Positions 1 to 13,399 of a stretch of DNA of 64,000 nucleotides are shown here, piece after piece. The notes beneath the pieces are model-generated. The model was not told where the DNA came from. It was given only the letters and a program-made list of their open reading frames with translations, and ran no database searches. How positions within the stretch are numbered: position 1 is the first letter of the stretch; each line of letters starts with the position of its first letter. A program made the translations under genes and the position numbers. Source of the DNA: Galbula dea (lineage: Eukaryota > Chordata > Aves > Piciformes > Galbulidae); the NCBI GenBank assembly GCA_013399015.1, contig VWZX01008936.1, forward strand, positions 4,663,126-4,727,125. Reading direction: 5' to 3'.

Positions 1-3000
1 TGGTTTACTGTTTCTACTGCTATGGTGTTTTTCAGGTGTTGAGGGTGGGACTTAGCAGTGGTAGGTCTAGATTAACTCTTTGCTATCCCATTAGAAATCT
101 ACAGAAAGAGTTTTGGCCATTTTTTGAGACAGATACTTCCACAAGTCCGTAGGCAGTTACTTTGCTAGTAGAAACTTTATGGATAAGGACCACACTTAAA
201 GCATTTTGCTGTGTTAGTTTCCAAAGCTCCATGTGAATCATAGCAAAGGCATTAGTACAGTGTAAGCCTGTTCAATAATTGATGCAAACAGTTAGAACGA
301 TGACACAACAGGAAGCAAAGTGGTGATTTAATCTTCATTCCAAGTACAGGGAACACAAGAAGCTCAGCAGATTACTATGGAAATGGCAGGTGTTTTTGTC
401 ACAACTCTACAACAGCTTATGCCAGGTTAGGTGCAACTGTGCTTTTCTGTACCCACCCTGCAGTTAAAGTACTGCAAGATAACTGCATGGGGAGTGAAAA
501 GGAATCATGTTACAAGCACCAACACTCTGAACATCTGCCAGCTTATGTAGCGAGGTAGAAATGTTAGCAAACGTGGGCAAAGAGTCCATTATAGAAATAA
601 AGGGCAGGGATGAGCACAGAAACAATGATTCATATTTTACAGTGGTTTGTAGGCAGCGCAGAAAAGAAATGGGAGGGAAGAGACCGAATTCTTCTCATCC
701 AAGGGGGAGATACTCACCATGACAAAAATCATTTGGAAAGGTATTCAGCTCAGTGAAAAGGCAGCCCTTTCGAAGCACTTTCAGAGTTATTTTCAGCTGC
801 GAGAAAAGCAGAGGAATATTGCCACTGGGTAGAAATTGCTTCCAAACAATGATCGGTGAAAAGGATGCCTACTGCTGAACCCCAGCCCATTTCAGATCAC
901 TTTCGGCTTGCTCTTTTCTTTGTTGTAAGGCCCCATTACAGCAATAATGACAGCAAAGCATGGGCAGCATCCCATCCTGGTCCTCCATGTCAAGGCAGCG
1001 AGGGTTGAAGGCTTGCCTCTGAGGCCTAAAAGGCTGAACAGGAGATGTTTAACAGCACCAGGAGGGCACATCCTATCTTGGGTCATGGCATTCAGAAGCC
1101 CTGTTTGTGCCCAAAAATCAGGATTAAGAGCCAAACGGTTGCAGTTAGGTTCATCACAGAAGAGGGGTGGCACATAATCCTTGGAGGCATGAAGACTGGT
1201 AAGACAATGTGCCTGCAGTCAGAAAGGCAGAAGATGGACCTTGAAGAGGAGCAAGACCTATGTGGAGAGGAGTGCAGGTAAGACTGAACAGCTTAAAAAC
1301 TTCTCCAGAGTGAACATAATCTGTACAACTTTGAAACTTTCCTGTGCTCAATTATCACAGACACAGGAACCTGCAGACCACAGATCAGTGTACACTGGGG
1401 AGCCCCTGCTTGTACTGAAGTGCATCTGTAGGACCACAGCATGAGTTTGTGCTCACCAGGAACGGTAAAAACTGAAGGAACAAGAGGGCACACTGAGTGT
1501 TGACAAGTCAGCCTAGCAGCATGTTTGCTTTCCTGAACTCAAGATCACAGTGTAAAGGCAGGGTACGGTTTTACATGATCCATGGTTTTGTCTTCAGAGC
1601 AATCTACCTCATGCTAATGAGGTGATTAGGAATGTGTTTTCTCTAGGTAATCACTCCTGCCAGCAGGCAGGGGACATTTTGTGGCCATACAGCTGTGCTT
1701 TTATTGCTGCTGGATGGGATTCCCCTGTCCTAGAGCCACCATCCTTTTTACCTGGTACTCTGATGCACAGCACTTCGCCAAAGCAGGGTCAAGCCAAAAT
1801 GATCACTTGCATGAACAGTTCAGATCATTGTACAAACAGATATTTGAGTTGCAGGAGCACTGCAACATTTCTCTACTGCTATTTAGAGGCTAATGTGTGT
1901 AGCCTTAACAATAATTTGTTTATTCATCCGTTCCAGTAGCTTTGTTCCTGCTGACTTCTATCTAAAAGGCAACATAATGCACATTTTATGAGCTATAGGA
2001 CTTATGGCTTAAAATGAATCCATATGTTCCAGAACTGGGGAGGGGAAGGGTTTACAAAAACCTCATGCACCTAAAAGCTTCACATCTACATTGTTTTTAC
2101 TATCCCCTTCACTGATTTCTTGCCTTTTCATAGCATAGAAAGAAGAATAAATTGAATACTTAATGGTGAAAATGGACAGTGTAGGGAACATGGAGAGAAA
2201 TGAGAATATTCAGAAATGTGAGCTGGAGGACAGTTTTTCCCAAAGTGTTGGAAAATGTCTTTCAAGTGAAGAAAAAACCCCAACTTTAAACATTTAAAAA
2301 ATATTGATGTAGCAGTGTGGTGCTTTTTTGTGCTTGAAGCTCAGTCATTGGTATATTCCCAGATTTCTTTTAGAAGCTGACTTCCAAAGGCAAATAGTCC
2401 TGCAGTAATAGTTCAAAACACTTGTTGTTCTGTGAGGGATGTCTGTAGTGCTTAAAGCCAACAGCTGGCTGCGAGCTCAGGCACAATGTGGCTGCATCTA
2501 TGTTGATCTCAGCATGCTAAGCCAAAGAATACTCTTCAGCTATTCACGTTTCCTGCCCTGGCTCTGGCCATCTGTATTATGGCCAGCAGAAGTCCTATGG
2601 TTTGGCTGCAGATGTCCAGTCTTGGCCTATATGAACTTTATTTTGCAAAGAGGAGTAGCCTAAATGGCAGCTGCTTATAAACCTAAATATTCCAGTGGGT
2701 AGATTCAGGACCTGATGAGTAGGTTGTGTTACATATTTAGTGGGACAAATGGAAGATGATGAGCCAGTTCTTCCATGTCGTAGACCTATGTTAAGCAGTA
2801 CCATCAGGCTGAACCTTCACTCTTGGCATTCCCTGAGGGTTGATCCTAGCCTGCAGTTGAACACATAACCTCCCAAGGCTGGCTTGAGTTTGTGTGCAAT
2901 ATAGACATAAGCACTTACCTGCAGATTGTCCTGTCATTTTTCTCAGCTAGTTTAGCTGGGATATAACTCAGAAACCTCTGCTCTGTACTGGTACAGTGAA

Positions 3001-5331
3001 AGGTAATTACCCTTCCTAAAGGAAAACACAACTGCATAAACCTCCATTTAGCTCTTAAAAGCTGCTCTGATAATTGTCTTAAAACCAACCTGAAAATGTG
3101 AAGCATTAGGAAGCATTACACCAGAGCCCATTCATGCTGCTTATATAGTAAAAGTTTATTTATACAAGCAATTGCAGTGTCTGTCTCATTTAGACCCCTT
3201 AGGACCTTCCTATATGGCCTTCTGACTCCATGAGAATAGAGGCAATTCTCTCTGGGCAGCTATGTATTACAAAGGAAGACACCACCACTGTGAGTAACAT
3301 TATCTTAATAAAAATATCCCTGTTGTTGCCCAAACCTTGACCTACTGTGTAGTACTTTTTCTGTTAACATAACTCACTTGACATCTTTACCTTTGTATAC
3401 CACTTTGCTGTGATTCCCTATGACCCTTTTGAAGAGCTATAGTGGTGGGAGAGCTTCATTGCAAAAATGAACTGCAAAGCATAGCCAAGTTTGGAGGGTC
3501 TCTAGGGAAGGACAAAGGGTTGTTTGTTCCTATTTCATATATAGCCCACTGCAAAGAAGCAACAATAAAAGATGTATGGCAGTGAAGACAGGGTATACTG
3601 TCTGTAGGATCATTAAAATGAGGCATTCCACACAGACATACCCTTTCTGAAATTTCACTAGTTAGTTTTATTGCATCAGGCACAGTAAAACACCAACTAT
3701 AAAAATTATGTTAGATGTTTCCATGCTTCTAACATTAAAAAAAACCCTCTGCTTTTCTCCTTTTTATCTGAAGGATCTAGGAAGGTCTGGAGCTCCCAAA
3801 TCCAGGCTGTGGTCTGGCATGCATGATATCACTATTCAGTTTTCTAGGGTCTTATCAAGGCCCCTGAAAGATCAGAGCAGGAAATTATCAGGTGCTGCAT
3901 TTCCCCTCTTTTTTTCTTCCTGGTTTAGTTGTGATAGTTTGACTTTCAGAGGGTCTCTCACATTGGTTCCTATGATCCAATTTGCAGGATGTTGTGCTAT
4001 AGCTCTGCTCAAAGGACAAGAGATGGGTTTTTTTCTGAAGTAAAATCACATTCAGAGATTCTCAATGTTCTCATTTTTCTGCCTCCTCAGTCAATGCTTG
4101 TAGTTTTCAAGGGTAGTGAGGAAAGTTGCCAGGATAATAGATGTGAGGTTATTCACACTGATCTGCCCATTTTGACTTTTCAGTCAACCATCAAGCTTTA
4201 TTCCACCAGCTGAAGCATGATTTGTTTTAGTGTCCTGCTGTTTACTGGTTCTTAGATAGCTGGATAAGTTAGACTTTGGAGAACAATAGGAGTTAGAATG
4301 CTGCTGGTGAGTATCAAAAACCTGCACACACATGATGTTTCCCAAACCCATCAGGCCCACATGTGAAAGACCTTGAGTAACAAGGTGTTTGCTGTCACCA
4401 GCTACGTCTCTTGTCCTTTTACATGAACACCTGCTCAGTGCTGAGATAGTGCCCACAATCTCCTTAGGACCTTATATCTTTAGGATTCTCCACCCTACTG
4501 AAAAAAGTCCTACCCTTTAAAAAAGGACATATCTCAGGCTCACTTCAATATGAAATGTTTATGCAGAGCCCTCCACTGGAAAATACTGTGTCAACACTAA
4601 TCAGCCAGTTCTCAGAGGGCCTTCTGAGTTACATGAGTAGTCCTATTATTTGGACAGGGAGAAGTTTCTTTTACAGGATGCCCTAGGTTGTTGCGTCAGT
4701 GAGAAGAGCTGAGGAGTTTCTGGCTTGAGGATCAGCACCTAATCAACCTCTCAGGTTTGCACAGTGGTCTCCAGCTCCCTCAGGGCTCTGTGCTGTGTCC
4801 CCATATGCACAGGAGTGCAGCCACCTCTCACACCCTAGGTGTTGAAGACTTATGTCCTGTGCTCCACAGCAGCAGGTGGGTACATCACATATAGTTCCCC
4901 AAATGTGTGTCCTATATATCTGAACTCTGATCTTTGCTGAGAGCTGGAGGAGTACCACAATTTTTGTCCTAACTGTAGGACACAGAGTCCTCCCTCTCCA
5001 CGGTCCCTACAATACCATTCCTCAGGCTACGAAACCAGTGATACAGCCTAGTGCTGTGGTGAGGGCTCAGATGTCAGGAGAAGTGTTTAGCCCTCCTGCA
5101 GGCAACATTGTCCCCACCCAATCTATCCCTGATGCAGGCCTTTGTTTGCACCCCATGGGAGGAAAATAATCCCCTTGCCTGTGACTACACCTGGATTCAG
5201 CCTTCAATTTGGCACCTTGAAAAGTGGGCCACTTCTCTAACGCTCTTGCCAGGACTAAAGCCAGGGTGAGTGCAGCTAATTCTCACCACTCTAATTAGGT
5301 GGCAAGTTAGCAAGGGGAGACCTCACCTGTC
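1..5331. other. Unique non-coding DNA, no gene recognised
   Basis: I see no recognisable exon, RNA gene or transposon here. Open frames on both strands are at most about 111 codons, overlap one another in different frames and have no recognisable domain. Base composition is ordinary A+T-rich vertebrate DNA with few CpGs. Old, unrecognisable repeat remnants could be present; only a profile search could show them. Confidence 0.6.
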
Positions 5332-5441
5332 AGAAAAATAAGAAAAAGAGAGAGAAAAAGAAGGAAAGAAGTGAGAAAAGAAGGAAAGAAGTGAGAGAAG
5401 GAGCCAGAAAGAGGGAAAGAAAAGAAGAAAAAGGAGAAAGA
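5332..5441 (+). repeat. Homopurine (GA/AAG-rich) tract with a 20-bp tandem duplication
   Basis: About 110 bases of the + strand are almost wholly A and G, with only a few pyrimidine interruptions. Inside it, 5361-5380 and 5381-5400 are a tandem 20-base duplication (AAGGAAAGAAGTGAGA core) differing at one base, which suggests slippage growth. Homopurine:homopyrimidine tracts can form triplex (H-DNA) structures in vitro; that is family knowledge and not shown here. Confidence 0.85.
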
Positions 5442-6360
5442 TGAATGTATTCTCAAAACCAAAAAAGAAAACATCAAGCACTTCATCGCTGTACCCAGGA
5501 GGGAGGCTGGGAACAATCCCTTTCCCTGCAGGTGCAGGACAGAAGAGGCTGTCTTATACAGGTCTGAGGGCTGAGCACTGGAGGATCACTGAGGGCCTGG
5601 GGGGCAGCCGCAGAGCGAATGCCTTCCTACGTTTTCTGGCTTGGTTTGGCCGTAGGTCTCTGAGGAAGCCTTTACTGGAGAAATCAGACAAAAGTCTTCC
5701 TGTTGTTACTCATGGGAATTCATTGGTTCAGAGAAATGCCCTGAAAATATGTTGAAATCCAGTTATGCAGTCTCAGACAAACAAAAACCTCCTCTCCACT
5801 AGCGCTCCACCATCCCTGGCCAAAAATCAACATTTTCCTCAGCTTATTTAATAATCAGGTGCCCTTCTCCCCATCCCCCTGTAAAAGAAAAAAATATGCT
5901 CTACATTACTTGAAATAAAGGGGGCCAAAACCTGTATGTATGGTTTTCTTAGCTTCTCCTACACAGAAAGCCAGGGCCATGGAAACACCAGACTAAGAGG
6001 CTTAGAATAAATCCTGGCAGTCTCAGTGCTAGAAACTCTCCCACTGATAAACAAAGCCTAATAAATAAGTTTGAGAAACTAAATGAGAGTGCGTCATTGT
6101 TGAGCAGTTAATTAGAATCCCTCTAAGCATTTGTGTTTGTGCTGTAAATAGCAAGAAAATGAAAGAATATAAAAATATATGTTGGCAAGAGTGAAAACAT
6201 GCAAAAAATAAACACTGCTCTTATTATTAGTAGTAAAAATAATATTAATTAGTTGTATTACAGTAACACCTAGTGGTGCTACTGGATCTCATCCCCAGAT
6301 GAGATCTGGGTCCCCAAAACATACAAGTCTCAAATCAAAGTTGCATATAAGTGCATTTGT
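5442..6360. other. Unique non-coding DNA with a weak enhancer-like segment
   Basis: No gene is recognised. A 104-codon frame crosses the start of this stretch but has no recognisable domain and begins inside the purine tract. The part at about 6040-6260 has homeodomain-type words (AGTTAATTAGAAT, AATATTAATTAGTTG) and resembles conserved vertebrate non-coding DNA in texture. This is an impression only. Confidence 0.4.
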
Positions 6361-6655
6361 GTGCATACGTATATACAACCATACATATGTAGACATGTGT
6401 ACATAACATTTAAACAAACAATTCAAATGATGAAGAAAACCCAGTAAATGGAAATCAAGCTACAAATTATTTCATAACTTGGCTTCTTTTATTCCTACTT
6501 TTTTATGTTGCTGCAGTGCAGCTGTTTGCAATTGTTACTTATAGAGAATACAGGAGTGTAGTTCTAGTGCAGGAGTCACAGTATACATATGTATGTGTGT
6601 GCTTGTATACACATATATGTGTATAGATCTGTGTATGCACACACACACACACACA
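6361..6655 (+). repeat. Alternating purine-pyrimidine stretch ending in a (CA)9 microsatellite
   Basis: Two clusters of TATACATATG/TGTGTATAC-type words lie at about 6361-6412 and 6583-6630. The second runs into an uninterrupted CA repeat at 6638-6655. The clusters are mixtures of TA, CA and TG steps, typical of decayed dinucleotide repeats. Such alternating sequence is the class that can adopt Z-DNA; no function is implied. Confidence 0.75.
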
Positions 6656-9600
6656 TAGTCATTTTTCTTCTAACTAGGATCAGGCAGCACAGACAGCTTT
6701 GCTGAAGACAGGATAAATGGTTCCCCAAAGACTCCTTTTACTCACCAAGCTCCATCTTTTCACTGCAAGAGAAACTGACGCTGTCCTTTCTGAGCATGCA
6801 TGGAAACATTTGGGAGAGTAGTGTTTCTGCTCACCTTGCACTGTAAAATCCTCCCTTAAAAAAGTCACAGTTGAATACTGCCTTCAGCCAAGTCAGTACA
6901 GCTTTGCCTCAAAGGATACAGAACTGCAAGTTCCAGTTGCTGCAGCTGCTGCTGACTTCTACTAAACCAATCCAAATTTAAAAATTATAAAAAACAAACA
7001 AAAAGAACCCCAAACCACCCAAACCCACACAACTTCTTTTTCTGATGTGAATTTGTATGCCATAAGAAAGACAAGCTATAAGGACCCAGATCACACAGAG
7101 TTAACTGTAATTCCAGATCCCTTAACACATAGGAACTGATTTAATTGTTAATGTTTTAGTGCCTGGGCTTCCAAAGAAAAAGAGCCCTCACAGACTACTG
7201 CTTTCCTGTTTCAAACAGAACATTATGGAGGTTTGGGTATTTTTAGGAAAAAAACTTGTTTTACTCTAAAATGGCAGAAGCAGAGGCATTGCAGTCTTGA
7301 GATTTCCAACACAAAAATTGCATGGCAGGTTAAGGAGTTAATTTAATGTTCTGAGATATGCTTCATTTGAATGATAATTTCATTAGATTAGTTTGTAAAC
7401 TTTTAATGCAGGTTGTATTATATGTCTAAGAAGAAACAATTTGTGTGACAGACTATCCTTCATAATCCCCCTCTTCAGCCTTCTCCTAACAAAAGACCCT
7501 TAATGCTGAAGATGTTTTGTGGGAGGAGAAACATTTTCCAAACAAGTAGTTTCTCTATTCCAGCCCAGGTAACAAAGAGGCCTTAGGAATTTCTGTGGGC
7601 CTTGTCAGGACTGGCCCATTGGTCTTAAAGCCACCTGCTGCTTAAGCCATTGGTCAATAGATTAACTGCTGCTATTACTAAGTGTTTAGAAAAGTAAGTT
7701 ATGTGGCAGAGCAAACAAAATCAACCTCCTTAACACATGTTAATTCAAAATTTAATAAATCTACACTGAGAACAGTAAAGCAATCAAGGGGGGGGTGGGG
7801 TGAGCAGGAAAGCTCTTTGTATGCACTGATCCTTCAAGCAAAGTATCACGTAGCAGATAAAAAGTCTTCATGGCATCTTAAACAAAAGGATAATACTCTA
7901 TTTGCTTTGCAAAACTCCCTTGACACTTCCCTCCACCCCTCTGCCTTCTTCCTTTTCTTCTGGTTTTTGGACGCTGTTCTGTGCTGCAGGTTTTGGGTAA
8001 TTTCCAAACCTCAGTCACAGAAGATAAGTTCACAATAAACACTAACAGTGGAATAAATTCCTGGTGAAAAAGGTGGAAAGCATTCAAATACTGGCAAAAG
8101 CTGGGATACTCCACAGCCCCACATGTCATTCTATTCTGTAATGAAATATGTTTTAATAGAGCACATCCCCTCAAAATAAGAGAAAGCCTTGTGCCTGCCT
8201 TCACAAGCAGTTGAGGACTTTACATTGCCATAGAGGGCCAGGAAGATTTCAGCAGAGTAACTGAGTTTCAGGAGACCAGTGCAGGTATTCAGCCTCATGT
8301 GGCTGTCCTGGCCAAAGGCCAGAAAGATGCTACCAGTTCTTAAAATAAGCCATTTAAACCTCTTTTTCCTACAGCATGCTGTTTCATGAGATAAAAACAA
8401 AAGACTCAGAGAACAATTTTGGGTTTGCATGCAAAAAATGGGATTGAGAGATACCAAATGTTGGAGCAGGTTGTCTTAAGAGTTCTTGCTTTTCTGTCAC
8501 AAGCTTCAAACACTCTCTATTTCTCATTCTGCAAATTTAAGTAACTGATAAAATATAGTTCTCATTGTCATTTTGGAAAGACCCACAGAAGTCATTGGAA
8601 TGAATTTCCATTTCTGTGATGGCTTAACTTCCACAGTCCTGTGTTTCATTAATGAAATAACTTGTTTCACATGTAAGTCAGCTGTGACTTACAGCTGATC
8701 AGGATTATGGCTGCCCTTTCTTGGCTTATAATCATGGGATGGATGCTCATATACGGGATTGAGTCTGTGTTTTGTCCAAGGATGCCCAGGAGAAGAGAAA
8801 GGCCCAGAATAGCAGCAATTCAGGTCACAGGTAAGTTTTCCCATTGAGTGTTTGGGGGGAGGTAGAAGTGGAGAAATGCACTGTAACATGTTCCTGCACA
8901 CTTCTACCCAGGGTAAGGTGTTGCAGCTGGCACTGATCTTTTCTTCATAAATATGACTGTTACTACTGGGTTTGGGGTCTGAGTCCTTCCAGAGTTCCCC
9001 ACAAGCCTGATACCGGTTTTGCCAAGTTTTAAGTGGTCCTGAATGCATGCATTGGCAATCAGGTGCAGGACCTCCGTTAGGAAAACAAGGCTTCTTCCAG
9101 TCAAGTTTTCAGCATGGGTTCCCTAGGATCCATACCCTGCACTGTTATTTCCCTGCAGACATTTTGGTCTGACTCTGGCAGAACCTTCATAACCAGGCAC
9201 GTGAATAAATGCAATCTTGAGCTTCCAAGCTGTAAGGACCAAAAGCTCCCCCTTCACAGGGCTGCAAATCTCCTGAGAGGAGAATGCAGCAGTAACTCCA
9301 AAATGTTTTTCTTGCAAACTGTGTCAAGCTGTTTTTTGCTCTGGTAGGGGAGCATTTAGACCTCTATGAACAAGATAAGCTAAATGATTTATTATGGCAT
9401 GGTAGGTATTGCTAGGCTATCAGCTGCCATCATGGAGCCCAAGCTGATGGTTGTAGCAAGATATTAGGGGCTATCTTTAAAAAGGACATTTATCTCAGAT
9501 TTTTAAAATACATCAAAGCTCCTTGCATGTCTGGGAATATTTGAGGGGGAGTAAAATGCTAAAAAACATTTCATCTGGACTGTTCCCCTTCTTTTCCTTC

Positions 9601-10849
9601 CCTTCCCATGTCTAACCACCCTCCTTTCCAGCAGTGCAGTAAAATTGTAATGGAGGGCTGAAATCAGAAGTCTGTGCATAATATAAGATTGCCTGTGTTG
9701 TGTTCTGAATATCTTTGACTGCAGGACCTATTCTTCTGACAGGACATAGTGTAAAGAAAGCCAGATCCAGCCCTGTACTCGTGCTCTGCAAAGGGCACTG
9801 TATGTGTGCTTTTCAGTTCAGAAAGCTGATTTTCAGTCAGTGTGCTGGCAAGAGACACTGGTGAGCAGGGTCCTGGTTGACAGACATACATTTTAGGTAG
9901 CTTAATGCAATGCCATTAAAATTAAAGCACTTTTCTGCTATGTTGTACGATGTCTGCACGTTGCCTCTGCCTGGCAAGGATGACATTATAAATGGATACT
10001 TCCTGATTCCTTTTCACTTATCCTTAATATGATGTTGCTTTCTGTATACATACTAATTGTACAAGCCAAGACAAAATGTGGAGTAAAGGAATATATTTTT
10101 AGATGTTGCCTTATTTGGAAAGCAGGAGACACAGTCTCTTCTGGAATTTGATACTCCTGAGCTGGATGTTGCTTTACTGCCGTGATATGGTTAAATCACA
10201 TCATTTCCTTGCCGCCTCATAATGCAGAAACCTAGGCTCAAATATTTCTCTCCTTTGAGGCAAAGAATTCAAACTCTGTTTGAGAAAAGGCTGATTTTGT
10301 ATCATTTTCTGTTCTGAGCGTGCTAGGTATTACACAGGGTGCAAAGGCAACACACAGTGTAGCATGACACTTAAACTGTTATTACACTTATATTGCATTT
10401 AGAAAAAAATCTTCAGTCATTCATAGTTAACCTTGGAGAGCATTTTCCCCAATGTGACACTTAAATGTTTTAAAAATAATGGGATGATTTGTTTCTTTCC
10501 CCTTGAATATTAGGCAGTGAGGTTAGAAGGGGAAATGGGGGGGCATGACTTATATTGTCAAGGTCTCCTTAACTGTTAAGCAGTGGGGAAAAGAATCAGA
10601 CAGCTTTCCTGGGTGGAAACAGAGAGATATTCTCTACTGATGACTGTCCTTCTAAGCCTTTCCTATCACAGGCTAGCAGTTAAAATAATACTCACCTACT
10701 GGGCATCCAGCAGAGTTGATCTACCTTTTCTGCTAGGAGGTTCACGTCCAGTCAAGCCTGATTAATCTGTTGCAAGTCCTGAGTGATCCCAAATACAACA
10801 CACAACAGCTACACCTGTTTATCAAGTCAGTTCATTTCCCTTCCCCTAT
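6656..10849. other. Unique non-coding DNA, no gene recognised
   Basis: Open frames reach about 119 codons (minus strand near 8.7-9.0 kb) without any recognisable domain or codon pattern. An A/C-rich low-complexity tract lies at 6988-7033 and a short G run at about 7789-7801. I see no transposon that I can name. Confidence 0.6.
6988..7033 (+). repeat. A/C-rich low-complexity tract
   Basis: The + strand here is built of AAAAACAAACAAAAAG, CCCCAAACC and ACCCAAACCC-type words with almost no G or T. The same composition recurs at 25.3 and 41.1 kb, and as its T/G complement at 21.8, 26.0, 49.5 and 53.8 kb. It resembles simple-sequence drift products common in bird genomes. Confidence 0.7.
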
Positions 10850-11520
10850 TCCACACTGAAAAGGAGCATTAATTAAAACAGTAAACAAACGAGCGCCTAT
10901 TCTAAATCAGAGCTGCAGGCAAAGAAGAGATAACTTAGGCTCTTGAGAAGAGGGATTTTCAGTTAATTTATGGAATCTACTGTCACTCTCAGGGCAAGGG
11001 AGCTTACATTGCTGGGAAATTGAAGCAGACAGGCTTTGTCTAAACACTTCTTTTACAGAGAATATCTTCTTTCTTTCTATTTTAATTATTAAACTAGCCC
11101 TCTATTTTATTCTTTTTTTAAAGAAACTGCTAGATTTTTCCAGTGACTCATACAGTTGCAGTGAGATTCCTGAAAGGTAGAGAAGAGGAGTGAGGAAGAG
11201 AGGCAGGGACCTGAGCTTTACAAAAAAACACAGTGAGAGGATGAAGTGTTCTGCTAGCAGATTATTCCCCGTAAATTAATTGCTGTATTTCCATCCACTT
11301 TGATTATTCATCGTTTCCCCAGGGTTTTCTTTTGGGGTCTGTACCCGCATCCTGGACTGGCATTGATGTTAAGTGGAGGCTTTTGTCTGTTCAGAGACCC
11401 GATGACTGCAGGGAGCCCACCTGAATGAATTAGTTGCAAAATAGTGTCAAAAGGAGAAGCTCAGTTACCATATTGAGGAGCTGACAGTCTAAGATCAACC
11501 TATAAGAGCTGCTTGCTCTG
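10850..11520. promoter_or_regulatory. Candidate conserved non-coding element (enhancer-like)
   Basis: This non-coding stretch is dense in developmental transcription-factor words: CATTAATTAAAAC and GTAAATTAATTGC (homeodomain), AGAGATAAC (GATA-like) and TGATTATTCATCG. It also has more CpGs (GAGCGCC, CCCGCATCC, CCCGATGAC) than its surroundings, and no repeat or coding frame explains the texture. Enhancer identity is inference only. A multi-species alignment showing purifying selection would support it; absence of alignment outside close relatives would refute it. Confidence 0.3.
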
Positions 11521-13399
11521 TGCAGTATGGAAGTGAACATATGAGCAAGCTTGCAGGACTGTGACAGAGCGTCCAGTGCTACCTGCAGACATCCACAGAC
11601 TGTAAGGAGAGCACTGGGGGAATCAGAGAGGTGAAGCCTGGGGATCTGGCTCCTACTGTTGCTTTAGGGATACTGTATGCACCTCTTTCCCAGACTCAGC
11701 AGCAGGGCAGGCTGCTGTCCCCAGGTCCAGATCTGCATAATAAGTCAGATTGAGAAATCGCCCAGACATGGGTATTGCAAGGTCAGGACCTCAACTTCAG
11801 TATGTTTTTTTTTAATTTGGTTTGGACTTCTAAGAAAGGCACATGCATATTAATTTTCTATATATAGGGGGAGAAACAGCAAATAAGCAGGGGAATGCCT
11901 CAGAGCTGCAGGAAAAATGGGGGCCAGACCCCCACCTAAAGCAAAGAGGCAATGTGCTCTAAATTCCCCCTCACAAGCACATTGCTGAGCTAATAGAAAA
12001 TGGCTCTCCCACATCCCTGGAGAGTGCTCTGACCTCCTACCTATGGGCTGCTGGGGGGAGGGATGAGAGGAAGAGGAAAAACCCTCTTCCTCTCTCCCTC
12101 TTTCTGTTTCTCCCTCTCCTTCATTTTTTAATCAGCAATTCTACCCTGAGAAACCTCCCCTGCTGTAGCTCCTTCTGTATGCTCCCAGGACAAGTTTCAG
12201 TTTCAACAAATCACCATTTTCTGTCAAAAAATTCAAAACCTGCTCTTGTTATGAGCTGCTTTCCAATTCCAGTGCATAGCTAAAAAGATTACTGCCCAAA
12301 ATAAAACACTATTGGCAGGGAGACAGTTTAAACTCCTATCAGCCAGGATTTGTCATGATGAAGGCTGCATTTCTCAGGAATCACAGTATCATTTTGCTTC
12401 TTACAATACTGTTGGGACTCTGTTTCTGGGTAATTAATATATTAGATATTTTATTTTATTTCCGACTCAGATTTGGAATAATTCAGTTTGTGAAATTACA
12501 CTGAAATTGTAGTTTTCATAAAATTACAGACAGACCAAAAAAAACTTCTGTAAACCATTGTCATTTCAGATACAAACCTCTTTTAAAGCCACAGAATGCC
12601 TTGTACATATTTCAAGTCATCCAGCTTTTCCTGGTGGCATATCCAGTAATCATGTTGACAAATTAATGGTAGAGAATTAGTTGTACATTAAAGATTTAAA
12701 TTATATTATGTGGCACATTGTCATAAAATGATATAAAACAATAGGCAAATAAATGTAAATTAATTCCAGTTACTGACATGTAAGACACAGAGTGACATCT
12801 GTACACTCTGCGACTTGCACAGCTGCCATACTCTAAAACGTAAAGCGATGGGGGAAGCAGCATAATGCAGTGGAATGGGAGGCAGGGGATGGGGCCAGGC
12901 CTGGTGTTTGGGAATTGTGGTGGGGCAAAGCAAACCATACCTCCGCTTCTAAACAAACAAATCTGTGTCCAGCATCTCCCCTGTGTGCCCCTGGGGGAAC
13001 TAGAAAAGTTGCTTTTGTCAAGCAGGATGAATACCTTGTCATGACAATACTCAGGGTTTTGTATTATCCCACATCGACTGAAATCCTGTGAGTTCCTATT
13101 AATACCAAAGTGCAATCTCTTCCTGGGGCACAACCCCTGGACTTTCAAGGGCTCACACACTACTGTGCCAGCTAATTATATGGATTCCATGTCCCAGTAT
13201 GAAGGAATGCATTACCTGCAGCAAAGGATGCATAAAATATCGGGCATGGGAGGTGCTAGGAGGAAGCAGAAAGCGGCAGTGAATTCAAGCCCCAGCTCTG
13301 GGTTTATACCCACAATCCAGACCCATGCTGAGAGCCTAATCACTGGGGCCATTCTTTGGGCTGTTGTCCAATCAGTCCCTGAATAGCAAAACCCCACAA
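11521..13399. other. Unique non-coding DNA
   Basis: No gene or transposon is recognised. A 154-codon minus-strand frame spans 12696-13160, but its product is low in recognisable features, has no domain I know and overlaps frames of about 70 codons in other registers, so I do not call it. A pyrimidine-rich stretch (CTCTTCCTCTCTCCCTC type) lies at about 12080-12130. Confidence 0.55.

Noticed and set aside
12696..13160. 154-codon minus-strand open frame as a gene
   Set aside because: No recognisable domain; overlapping frames on both strands; length near what chance gives in 64 kb.
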